Positions 1-5,753 of a stretch of 9,295 nt of DNA are shown here, one piece after another. The position numbers and the translations under genes were made by a program. The stretch's first letter is position 1. Each line of letters opens with the position of its first letter. This DNA comes from DATFWC01 sp045801465 (lineage in GTDB: Bacteria; Pseudomonadota; Alphaproteobacteria; Rhizobiales; Xanthobacteraceae). The notes under the pieces are model-generated. The model made no database searches and was not told the DNA's origin. It was given only the letters and a program-made list of their open reading frames with translations. The stretch spans positions 1 to 9,295 of the forward strand of contig JBJMSU010000252.1 in NCBI GenBank assembly GCA_045801465.1, written 5' to 3'.

Positions 1-1
1 C

Positions 2-64
2 GTCCCCCCAGAAGAACTCCCCATTCTCAAATGGCTCAAAATCAACCAGTCAAATCCTCTGTGA
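2..64 (+). other. Possible 3' end of an unidentified reading frame (partial)
   Basis: An open frame enters from the left edge and ends at a TGA (62-64), giving 20 residues ending in LKINQSNPL. The composition looks protein-like and is less GC-rich than the rest of the window. A second frame (1-75) is also open and stops at the TAG inside the first palindrome. Nothing identifies a family, and with so few codons this may be non-coding or the remnant of an insertion-sequence end. Confidence 0.15.
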
Positions 65-71
65 CGAGGTA

Positions 72-151
72 CTAGTGCTCCTTGCGATTCCGAAGTTCGC
101 ATCAGTTCGCCGCACACTCGAGTGCGAACTTCGGAATCAAAGGAGCACTAG
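72..151. repeat. Long palindrome 1 with CTAG ends
   Basis: The outer arms are CTAGTGCTCCTT (72-83) and its exact complement (140-151). The inner arms are GATTCCGAAGTTCGCA (86-101) and its exact complement (123-138). A 21-nt loop lies at 102-122, and only small bulges separate inner from outer stems. The structure matches palindrome 2 at 167-242, so I read the two as copies of one repeat family (MITE- or REP-like). It lies past the 3' end of the minus-strand yqj-like block, so it could also end transcripts, although no T-run follows. Family name and mobility are inference. Confidence 0.8.
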
Positions 152-166
152 GACTATCGATATTTT

Positions 167-242
167 CTAGTGCGGCTTAGAATTTGAAGTTCCTACACGG
201 GCTTGCGGCGATCTGATAGGAACTTCAAATTCGCCGTACTAG
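167..242. repeat. Long palindrome 2 with CTAG ends, related to palindrome 1
   Basis: The outer arms are CTAGTGCGGC (167-176) and GCCGTACTAG (233-242), which pair with one G-T mismatch. The inner arms are GAATTTGAAGTTCCTA (180-195) and its exact complement (217-232). A 21-nt loop lies at 196-216, the same length as in palindrome 1, and a 3-nt bulge sits at 177-179. Both elements share CTAG ends and a GAAGTTC core but differ elsewhere in the arms with compensating changes. The right CTAG supplies the stop codon (239-241, read on minus) of the small basic membrane protein gene. Confidence 0.8.
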
Positions 243-499
243 TGTGTGCGCGTGCTGGCAGCCGAAGCGGCTTTCTTAGGTGCCGACCTGCGTGACGACG
301 TTCGCTTCCGGGTCGATCGCGCGACGGCCTTCGCGGGGGCGACCTTACCGGCCGCGAGCAGGCCCGCGCTCTTCGAGACGTTGGCAACTGTGAGCGCAGC
401 CATACCGGCGCGCACCAACCCCCTGATGCCGATCACGCGTCCGAGCAGTGCGCCGCCGACCAGCGCCACTGCCGGCCAGACCAATTTGCGCGCATCCAT
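239..499 (-). CDS. Small basic membrane protein in the yqjK position
   Basis: An 86-residue protein of unknown function. Residues 6-25 form a glycine-rich hydrophobic helix, followed by a second weakly hydrophobic stretch (about 28-50). The last 30 or so residues are a low-complexity Lys/Arg/Ser/Ala tail, strongly basic. The start at 499 is preferred because GGGAG lies just upstream; a longer in-frame extension runs through the YqjE-like gene and is not credible. It is the third gene after DUF883- and YqjE-like genes, the place occupied by yqjK in enterobacteria, but I see no clear sequence likeness to YqjK. The stop codon lies in the CTAG end of palindrome 2, so the last residues may have been set by that element. 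A plausible role is a membrane-anchored protein with a tail that contacts nucleic acid, ribosomes or acidic lipids; this is inference. Confidence 0.72.
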   Translation of the reverse strand: MDARKLVWPAVALVGGALLGRVIGIRGLVRAGMAALTVANVSKSAGLLAAGKVAPAKAVARSTRKRTSSRRSAPKKAASAASTRTH

Positions 500-567
500 G
501 GCGTTCTCCCGGCGACAGGTTGGCTTTCCGATCGAGAACGCGCCAGTTTCCGATTCAGTTCCGGCGG

Positions 568-999
568 TTACAACCGTCGCCCGATGAGAAATCCAGCCAA
601 CGCCGCGATGAGCACGGCGCCGAACACCTGCTTGCGCGAGCCCTCGCGCACCAGACCCGTGGCGCCGTGCACCGCCTGCTCGGTGGCCTGGGCAATGGCC
701 GCGGCCGGATCCTGCAGATTCGCTGCCGGCACAGCGGCGGTACGTTTGGTGCCTTTGGGGCGCAGGAATGCCAGGCACAACGCTACGATGCCCAGCACCG
801 CCCAGGCGCTGCCGAGGATACCGAGCGCGGGAAGCGTCCCATATTCGAACTTGAGCCACTCGTAGAGGGCGGCAATGCCGAACCCGAGGGCAAGCAGCAG
901 CAGAATCGCGCCGAGGAGCGCGAACACCACCGTCAGCACGAGTTGCCGCACCTGGCGCTTGAGGTTGATCCCGACCAGGCTCAGCACGGTGCCGAGCAT
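568..999 (-). CDS. YqjE-like membrane protein (phage holin family / DUF1469 type)
   Basis: A 143-residue inner-membrane protein. An amphipathic N-terminus (1-18) is followed by two long hydrophobic helices (about 21-47 and 55-79), the pattern of the Phage_holin_3_6/DUF1469 group to which E. coli YqjE belongs. After a soluble Ala/Gln-rich linker (85-120) comes a third hydrophobic segment ending in GFLIGRRL. That segment resembles the C-terminal anchor of DUF883 proteins rather than standard YqjE. The ATG shares its A with the stop of the upstream gene (TAATG) and has no strong Shine-Dalgarno sequence of its own, which suggests translational coupling. The holin label reflects topology only; nothing nearby suggests phage lysis. 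The family call is from pattern recognition and fairly firm; the cellular role is unknown. Confidence 0.78.
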   Translation of the reverse strand: MLGTVLSLVGINLKRQVRQLVLTVVFALLGAILLLLALGFGIAALYEWLKFEYGTLPALGILGSAWAVLGIVALCLAFLRPKGTKRTAAVPAANLQDPAAAIAQATEQAVHGATGLVREGSRKQVFGAVLIAALAGFLIGRRL

Positions 1000-1430
1000 T
1001 ACCGGCGTCCGCTCATCAGCCCGATGACCAGCCCGACGCAGAGAGCCCCGGTGACGACGGCCAGCGGGTTGCGACGCGCCACCCGCTCGAATTCGGCCAC
1101 CATCGAGCCCGCCTGGTCCTTCGCCGTGGAGGCGATTTCCGATCCCAGATCCGTCGCCGCCTCGCCGATTTGCGAGCCGACCAATTTGGTCATGTTGGCG
1201 ACCGTATCCTTGAGCTTGGACACGTCATCGCTCAGCTTGCGTAGATCCGTGGCAAGATCGTCGCGGGCCGCGGCGGCGGTTTGCGAGATCTGCTCCTTGG
1301 CACGCTGGAATTCCTCGCCGACGCGACCGGCGGCCGTTTCGGTGTCCTTCTTCAGGTTTGCTCCCGCCGTCTCGACGTCGCGGCGAAATGTCGTCGAACT
1401 GCCGCCGCGCTCCTCCGCTGGATTGGCCAT
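999..1430 (-). CDS. DUF883 / YqjD-ElaB-like membrane-anchored protein
   Basis: A 143-residue protein with a long charged, Ala-rich helical region (about 15-115, probably coiled coil) and one C-terminal membrane helix (about 121-139) ending in GLMSGRR. This is the layout of the YqjD/ElaB/YgaM family. E. coli YqjD is known to be an inner-membrane protein that binds ribosomes in stationary phase; a similar role here is inference. The start at 1430 is chosen because AGGAGA sits 7 nt upstream; an in-frame ATG at 1478 would add 16 residues with no ribosome-binding site. It overlaps the YqjE-like gene by one base and follows the PAP2 gene after 57 nt. The helical part is amphipathic with many Asp/Lys pairs, as expected for the family. 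Confidence 0.82.
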   Translation of the reverse strand: MANPAEERGGSSTTFRRDVETAGANLKKDTETAAGRVGEEFQRAKEQISQTAAAARDDLATDLRKLSDDVSKLKDTVANMTKLVGSQIGEAATDLGSEIASTAKDQAGSMVAEFERVARRNPLAVVTGALCVGLVIGLMSGRR

Positions 1431-1436
1431 GTTCCG

Positions 1437-1461
1437 TCTCCTGGTTGAGTGCCCATTCAAC
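1437..1461 (-). promoter_or_regulatory. Ribosome-binding site and small dyad before the DUF883 gene
   Basis: AGGAGA (1437-1442, minus) is the ribosome-binding site that fixes the DUF883 start. Just upstream lies GTTGAGTG-CC-CATTCAAC (1444-1461 as written on plus), an 8-2-8 dyad with one G-T pair. It could be an operator or simply chance. No sigma-70 promoter is convincing in this 57-nt gap, so the gene is probably read from PAP2 or further upstream. Confidence 0.35.
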
Positions 1462-1487
1462 GCGGCCTTGGCTCGCAATGTTCCAGC

Positions 1488-2267
1488 TTATCGCGTTTCG
1501 CTCGTGCCTTTATTCCTACGGGTGATCAGACCGGCGGCGGCGCGATAGAGCGCCATCGTGAGGCGCTCGAGAGCCTGCTCGACCGCAGCATCGGAGAGAC
1601 GGGTTGACCGCCAGCGGTAGATGACGCCGTGCATCAGCCACACGATCAGAAACATCGAGAAGCCGGCAAAGACCACGTCGGTGAAGAAGTGCCCGCCGAA
1701 GACGATGCGCAGCGCACCGACCGCCGCCCCGAACGCAATTGCTGCCGCATAAGCGAGCGGACGCCACGGCGGCGGCGCAAGCGCGGCGGGTGCAAGCGTC
1801 CAAAAGGCGCCGGCGCTTTCGCCGGCGACAAACGAGCAGTTCTTGGGGCAGATGCCGCGCGGGTCCCACCAGGGGACGAAGCGTTCGCTGCCGTTGAACT
1901 CGGGAACATCGATCGGACGCGAGCGCGGCCAATAGTCCTTCATCACCACATTGACGAACAGACCGGGTCCGAGGATCAGCGTCGCGATGAGAAAGACGAC
2001 GGCACGCGGCGACATCAACATGCGCGTGAACGGCAGCAACAGCTTGAGCGCAAGCGCGACCGCGGCGGGCGCAATCAGCGCGGTCACCACCCACATGCTT
2101 TCGCCGCGCAGCCACGCCAGCGTGGGATGGAAGCGCAAAGAGAAATCCTGCTTTGCGGCATCATAGAACGGGCGCGCGATGGCGAGATCAAGCTCGGGAT
2201 AGACCGCGAACACGACACCGGCAACGGCGGCAATGCCGAGCGCAATCACCAAGCCGGTGCGGTTCAT
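1488..2267 (-). CDS. PAP2-superfamily membrane phosphatase
   Basis: A 259-residue polytopic membrane protein with the lipid phosphate phosphatase signature. Motif 1 (KX6RP) is K110 to R117-P118 within KDYWPRSRP. Motif 3 (RX5HX3D) is R187, H193 and D197 within RIVFGGHFFTDV. Motif 2 departs from the usual S-G-H and reads A148-G149-E150 within CSFVAGESAG. Hydrophobic helices occur at about 5-24, 58-80, 88-108, 153-170, 173-186 and 198-216, which puts the active site on the periplasmic face as in other PAP2 lipid phosphatases. Likely substrates are phosphatidic acid, undecaprenyl pyrophosphate, phosphatidylglycerol phosphate or lipid A phosphate; the sequence does not decide. GAGG lies just before the ATG. 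It is followed by the yqj-like genes and may head that transcript. Family firm, substrate unknown. Confidence 0.88.
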   Translation of the reverse strand: MNRTGLVIALGIAAVAGVVFAVYPELDLAIARPFYDAAKQDFSLRFHPTLAWLRGESMWVVTALIAPAAVALALKLLLPFTRMLMSPRAVVFLIATLILGPGLFVNVVMKDYWPRSRPIDVPEFNGSERFVPWWDPRGICPKNCSFVAGESAGAFWTLAPAALAPPPWRPLAYAAAIAFGAAVGALRIVFGGHFFTDVVFAGFSMFLIVWLMHGVIYRWRSTRLSDAAVEQALERLTMALYRAAAGLITRRNKGTSETR

Positions 2268-2381
2268 TCCGCCTCAATCCGCACAGGATCAATCATGCCA
2301 TCGATCTAGCCGACCGTTGCGCGCCCGGGAAGGCGGTGCGGCCGGCTGGTTCGAAATTCGGGCGCAGTTCGCCGGAGCGAG

Positions 2382-3557
2382 CTAATTCTTCATCCGGGCC
2401 TTCACCGGATCCTTGACGTTCGGGATCTTCTCGATCTCGACGTTGCGCAAGTCGCTGCCGACCTTCTCCACCCGCCGGATGTAGACGGTCTGGACGATGT
2501 CGCGCGTCTCGGGATCGATCGAGACCGGCCCGCGCGGGCTCTCCCACGCCATGCCCTTGGCGGCGGCGATCAGCGCATCCCCGTCGGTCTTGCCGCCGGT
2601 CTTTTTCAGCGTCTCGTAGATCAGGTGCATCCCATCCCAGCCGCCGACGGAATAGATGTCGGGATCGCGACCATAAGCCTCGCGGTACGCCTTGGTGAAC
2701 TGCTTGTTCATGGGCGAGTCGTGATTGTGGTCGTAGTGGTAGCTCGTGATGATTCCGAGCGCCGCGTCGCCCATGCCGCGCAACGCGTTGTCGTCGGTGA
2801 TCTCGCCCTGGCCCAGGATCTTGGTTTTCTTGAAATCGATGCCGCGCTCCACCAGCGCCTTGCCGAGGGCGGCGGGCTGCGATCCGCCGGGAGCGAAAAT
2901 GAAGATCGCTTCCGGGTTGGCGTCCTTGGCGCGCTGAACGAAGGCGGAGAAATCCGGACTGGCGACCGGGAAACGCGCCGACCCGATGATCTCGCCGCCG
3001 GCCTCCTTGAAGGTGCGCTGGAACGCCGCTTCGGCGTCATGCCCCGGACCATAGTCCGACACCATCGTGTAGACCTTGCGGATGCCGCTCTTGTAGGCCC
3101 ACGTTCCGAACGGCTCGTTCAACTGCGGCAAGGTCAGCGAGGTGCGCGCCATATAGGGCGACTTGGTGGTGATGATGGCGGTCGCGGCATTCATGACCAC
3201 CATGAACTTCTTGGCTTCCGCCGAGACGTCGCCAGCGGCGAGCGCGTTGGGCGTGAGCACGAACCCGGTCAGGATATCGACGTTTTCGTTGACGACGTAT
3301 TCGCGCGCGATGCGCTTGGCGACGTCCGGCGCGACGCCGCCCGTGTCCTTGCGGATCACCTCGATCTTCTTGCCGGCAACGGTGTCGCCGTGCTGCTTCA
3401 TGTAGAGCTTGATGGCGTTGTCCATCTGCGCGGCCGTATCGGTGAATTGACCGGTATACGGCAGGATCAGCCCGATCTTGACCGTCTGCGCGGCGGCCGG
3501 AGCGTGCGCCAGCACGATCGCGGCCACGCCGCAGACGCCGATGAATGCTCGTCGCAT
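2382..3557 (-). CDS. Periplasmic ABC-transporter substrate-binding protein (Leu/Ile/Val-binding family)
   Basis: A 391-residue precursor with a clear Sec signal peptide: RR at 2-3, a hydrophobic core at 4-17, and likely cleavage after A23 (APAAA|QTVKIG). The mature part starts KIGLILPYTGQFTD and continues through a type I periplasmic-binding fold (Peripla_BP_6), with DTGGVAPDVAKRIAREYV, DILTGFVLTPNALA and the late VGGWDGMHLIYETL helix, all usual for LivJ/LivK-like proteins. Such proteins bind branched-chain amino acids, amides, urea or aromatic acids; the ligand cannot be read from the sequence. The start follows GGGGAGAGAG. No permease or ATPase gene is adjacent, so it is an orphan that must work with a transporter encoded elsewhere or act as a sensor. 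It lies 133 nt after the trmD-operon membrane gene and probably has its own promoter. Confidence 0.9.
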   Translation of the reverse strand: MRRAFIGVCGVAAIVLAHAPAAAQTVKIGLILPYTGQFTDTAAQMDNAIKLYMKQHGDTVAGKKIEVIRKDTGGVAPDVAKRIAREYVVNENVDILTGFVLTPNALAAGDVSAEAKKFMVVMNAATAIITTKSPYMARTSLTLPQLNEPFGTWAYKSGIRKVYTMVSDYGPGHDAEAAFQRTFKEAGGEIIGSARFPVASPDFSAFVQRAKDANPEAIFIFAPGGSQPAALGKALVERGIDFKKTKILGQGEITDDNALRGMGDAALGIITSYHYDHNHDSPMNKQFTKAYREAYGRDPDIYSVGGWDGMHLIYETLKKTGGKTDGDALIAAAKGMAWESPRGPVSIDPETRDIVQTVYIRRVEKVGSDLRNVEIEKIPNVKDPVKARMKN

Positions 3558-3582
3558 CGTCTCTCTCCCCGGTGGAGCCTAA

Positions 3583-3611
3583 AGTGTTACGGACCGCAAA
3601 GCGGCGGTCAA
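3583..3611 (-). promoter_or_regulatory. Candidate promoter with hairpin in the spacer, before the substrate-binding protein
   Basis: On the minus strand TTGACC (3611-3606) is followed after 17 nt by AACACT (3588-3583). The -35 is good and the -10 weak (3 of 6). The dyad GACCGC-6-GCGGTC (3592-3609) fills the spacer and overlaps the -35, as an operator would. This would give a leader of about 20 nt before the ATG at 3557. Read from the strings alone; moderate to low support. Confidence 0.3.
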
Positions 3612-3690
3612 ACGGCGAAACGTGATCCTGACGGCAGTTTCCACGCCCACGTTCCGACCGCGCCTGAGCGGTGGGCCGGCCGCAGCGTGT

Positions 3691-4140
3691 CTATGGGGAT
3701 GACGAAGCGCCTTGCTCCCGCCAAGCCCCGGCATTGCGGCCGGCGATGGCCCAATAGACAAAGCCGGCGGCGATGCCGGCACCCGCCATGATCTCGAGCT
3801 CGCGTCCAACGAGCACGTCGCCGCCCGGCCCGCGCTCGGCAAGGCCCAGTCCGTAGTACAGCGCAACGAGCCCGATCCCGCCCGCCGCCGCATAGAAGAG
3901 CGGCGAACGCAGGCGCAATGCCTCCGTGAGCACGATCACAAGAAGCGCCGAAACCAGACCCTTGGCGGACACGATCAGGCCGAAGAAGGCGACGGCAAAC
4001 CATCCCGGACTGAATCCAGTCATGCTCAGGATCTGTTCCCAGTCCATGAGAACGCCGAACGTGATCACGAACGCGGCCACCAGGCTCGCGACCAGGAACG
4101 CAGCGAGCACGACCAGCATGCGGACGATCAGCGTCATCAT
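3691..4140 (-). CDS. Small four-helix membrane protein of unknown function, coupled to trmD
   Basis: A 149-residue protein with four predicted membrane helices (about 5-31, 46-72, 80-101 and 116-133), charged residues in the loops and a short Ser/Pro-ended tail. Its ATG overlaps the trmD stop as ATGA (4140-4137), with GAAGGA a few bases before it, so it is almost certainly translated with trmD. A second ATG follows at once (MMTL), so the true start may be one codon later. I do not recognise the family. It sits where rplS (L19) normally follows trmD. The overlap and clean membrane topology make a real gene likely; a link to translation is only positional. Confidence 0.72.
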   Translation of the reverse strand: MMTLIVRMLVVLAAFLVASLVAAFVITFGVLMDWEQILSMTGFSPGWFAVAFFGLIVSAKGLVSALLVIVLTEALRLRSPLFYAAAGGIGLVALYYGLGLAERGPGGDVLVGRELEIMAGAGIAAGFVYWAIAGRNAGAWREQGASSSP

Positions 4141-4832
4141 GAGTCCTTCGCGGCGCGACGTCGCGCCCACAAGTCGGGGCGCCGTTCGCGCGTGAGCCGC
4201 TCGGCCTCGGCGCGACGGAATGCCGCGACCTTGGCGTGGTCGCCGGAGACGAGCACATCCGGGATGGCGCGGCCCTCCCACATTTGCGGCTTGGTATATT
4301 GCGGATACTCGAGCAGGCCTTGCGCAAAGCTCTCTTCGACCGCCGAGGCCTCTTTACCCATCACGCCGGGCAGCATGCGCACGCACGCATCGATGAGTGC
4401 CATGGCGGCGATCTCGCCGCCCGAGAGCACGTAGTCGCCGATCGATACTTCCGTGAGATTACGCGCCGCGATCGCCCGCTCGTCCACGCCTTCGAATCGT
4501 CCGCTCACGACGAGTACGCCCGAGGCAGAGGCGAGCTCTGCCACGCGCGCCTGCGTGAGCGGCCGGCCGCGCGGGCTCATCAGCAATCGCGGCCGATCGT
4601 CGGCAACCGAATCGATTGCGCGTGCGAGCACGTCGGGTTTCATCACCATGCCGGGCCCGCCGCCCGCCGGCGTATCGTCCACGGAGCGGTGCTTGTCGGT
4701 CGCATGCGCCCGGATGTCGATCGTCTCGAGCGACCAAATCCCGGCGGCGAGTGCCTTGCCAGCAAGGCTGAGGCCTAACGGCCCGGGGAACATCTCGGGA
4801 AAGATGGTGAGAATGCTGGCGCGCCAGGGCAT
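4137..4832 (-). CDS. trmD: tRNA (guanine-37-N1)-methyltransferase TrmD
   Basis: A 231-residue SPOUT methyltransferase that uses S-adenosylmethionine to make m1G37 in tRNAs reading CNN/CGG-type codons, preventing +1 frameshifts. It begins with the family hallmark ILTIFPEMFPGPLG (7-20). It then carries DDTPAGGGPGMVMKPDV (52-68), SPRGRPLTQ (86-94), GRFEGVDER (111-119) and IGDYVLSGGE (131-140), which form the trefoil-knot SAM site, and PQMWEGRAIPDVLVSGDH (182-199) in the C-terminal domain. Length is normal. At the place of the E. coli catalytic Asp169 (ED-S-F) it appears to have Glu167 (VEESF), judged by eye. The frame stays open upstream through rimM, but the family start is the ATG at 4832, 4 nt after the rimM stop. 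No clear Shine-Dalgarno is present, so coupling to rimM is likely. The stop overlaps the next gene. Confidence 0.96.
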   Translation of the reverse strand: MPWRASILTIFPEMFPGPLGLSLAGKALAAGIWSLETIDIRAHATDKHRSVDDTPAGGGPGMVMKPDVLARAIDSVADDRPRLLMSPRGRPLTQARVAELASASGVLVVSGRFEGVDERAIAARNLTEVSIGDYVLSGGEIAAMALIDACVRMLPGVMGKEASAVEESFAQGLLEYPQYTKPQMWEGRAIPDVLVSGDHAKVAAFRRAEAERLTRERRPDLWARRRAAKDS

Positions 4833-4836
4833 AGCT

Positions 4837-5343
4837 TTAGCCGAACGCGCCGGCCGGGGGATCGACGACGAGCCGACCGGCCGCGAGGTCGATCGTGGGC
4901 ACGACTGCGGCGGTGAACGGCAACATGACGGTGCCACCCGATCCCGCCTCCACCTCGATGAGGTCTCCCGCGCCGAAATTGTGGACCGCGACGACTTTGC
5001 CAAGCATGCGCCCATCGCCAGTCGCAACGGCGAGGCCGATCAGGTCGGCATAGTAGAAGGTCTCATCGTCCTCCGGCGCCGGCAGCCGATCGCGCGGGAC
5101 ATAGAGCTTCACGCCGCGCAGACCTTCCGCGGCAGTCCGGTCCGACACACCGGCAAGCCGTGCGATCAGACAACCCTTTGCCGGCTTCAGGGCTTCGATG
5201 GCGAAGGTGCGCGTGCCGTCTTCGCCTTCCAGCACCCGGTAATCCTGCACGGCCATCGGATCCTGGGTGAAGGACCGCAATTTGACCTCGCCGCGCAGGC
5301 CATGCGCGGCGCCGATTTCCGCGACGAGGATGCGGCTCGCCAT
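4837..5343 (-). CDS. rimM: Ribosome maturation factor RimM
   Basis: A 168-residue 30S assembly factor that helps mature the 16S 3' domain (head) and binds S19. The N-terminal beta-barrel (about 5-85) shows VAEIGAAHGLRGEVKLRSFT and, later, GVSDRTAAEGLRGVKLYVPR. The C-terminal PRC-barrel domain (about 93-165) shows FYYADLIGLAVA, GKVVAVHNFGAGDLIEV and the usual MLPFTAAVVPTIDL. Length is normal. The ATG shares its A with the rpsP stop (TGATG), so translation is coupled, and the gene lies 4 nt before trmD. The order rpsP-rimM-trmD is widely conserved in bacteria, which supports the call. No anomaly seen. Confidence 0.95.
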   Translation of the reverse strand: MASRILVAEIGAAHGLRGEVKLRSFTQDPMAVQDYRVLEGEDGTRTFAIEALKPAKGCLIARLAGVSDRTAAEGLRGVKLYVPRDRLPAPEDDETFYYADLIGLAVATGDGRMLGKVVAVHNFGAGDLIEVEAGSGGTVMLPFTAAVVPTIDLAAGRLVVDPPAGAFG

Positions 5344-5714
5344 CAGCTCGCGGCGGGGGCCGCCTCAGTGCTGCCGCCTTCCGCCTTGGCGGCGCCCGCG
5401 GCGCGTTCCTGCGCCTTCTTCTTCGGCTTGGCCTTGACCGGATTGTTGCGCGCCGGCCGCTTCATCACGCCGGCTTCGTCGAGGAAGCGCAGCACGCGGT
5501 CGGTCGGCTGCGCGCCTTTGGTGAGCCAGTTCTTCACCTTGTCGAGGTCGAGCTTGAGGCGGTGCTCCTTCTGCTCCTTCGGGGTGAGCGGAGAGAAGAA
5601 GCCGAGCCGCTCGATGAAGCGGCCGTCACGCGGGCTGCGCGAGTCCGCTACCACAATGTGATAGAATGGCCGCTTCTTGGAGCCCGCCCGCGCGAGCCGG
5701 ATTTTCAGAGACAT
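5343..5714 (-). CDS. rpsP: 30S ribosomal protein S16
   Basis: A 123-residue protein. The S16 domain (1-85) opens with MSLKIRLARAGSKKRPFYHI and contains VADSRSPRDGRFIERLGFFSP and KVKNWLTKGAQPTDRVL. A C-terminal extension of about 35 residues, rich in Lys then Ala/Glu/Ser, follows; such tails are usual in alphaproteobacterial S16. AAAGGA lies 7 nt before the ATG, the best ribosome-binding site of the cluster. It heads the rpsP-rimM-trmD group, 118 nt after ffh, with a palindromic repeat between them. S16 sits in the body of the 30S subunit and aids its assembly. Confidence 0.97.
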   Translation of the reverse strand: MSLKIRLARAGSKKRPFYHIVVADSRSPRDGRFIERLGFFSPLTPKEQKEHRLKLDLDKVKNWLTKGAQPTDRVLRFLDEAGVMKRPARNNPVKAKPKKKAQERAAGAAKAEGGSTEAAPAAS

Positions 5715-5740
5715 CGCTGGTCCTTTCGTTCAGTCGAAAA

Positions 5741-5746
5741 ATTACA
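5741..5746 (-). promoter_or_regulatory. Possible -10 box before rpsP
   Basis: On the minus strand TGTAAT matches TATAAT in 5 of 6 positions and lies 26 nt before the rpsP ATG, which would give a leader of about 20 nt. The matching -35 region falls inside the palindromic repeat and is poor. It may let rpsP be transcribed apart from ffh. Weak evidence. Confidence 0.22.
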
Positions 5747-5753
5747 TTGTGTC

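Noticed and set aside
72..242. CRISPR repeats
   Set aside because: Only two elements, each a long self-complementary palindrome with diverged sequence, not identical short repeats with unique spacers.
239..859. Longer minus-strand frame upstream of the small basic protein
   Set aside because: The extension overlaps the YqjE-like gene in another frame and reads as Arg/Gly/His-rich shadow sequence; the ATG at 499 has a good ribosome-binding site.
568..999. Phage holin and prophage remnant
   Set aside because: Holin naming reflects topology only; neighbours are YqjD-like and there are no endolysin or phage genes.
999..1478. DUF883 protein starting at 1478
   Set aside because: No ribosome-binding site there, and it would run across the small dyad; AGGAGA marks 1430.
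2625..3791. 388-codon plus-strand frame opposite the binding protein
   Set aside because: Shadow of the minus-strand gene, no recognisable domain, no ribosome-binding site.
4137..5027. TrmD with an extra 65 N-terminal residues
   Set aside because: The extension lies inside rimM in another frame and is unlike TrmD; the family start is the ATG at 4832.
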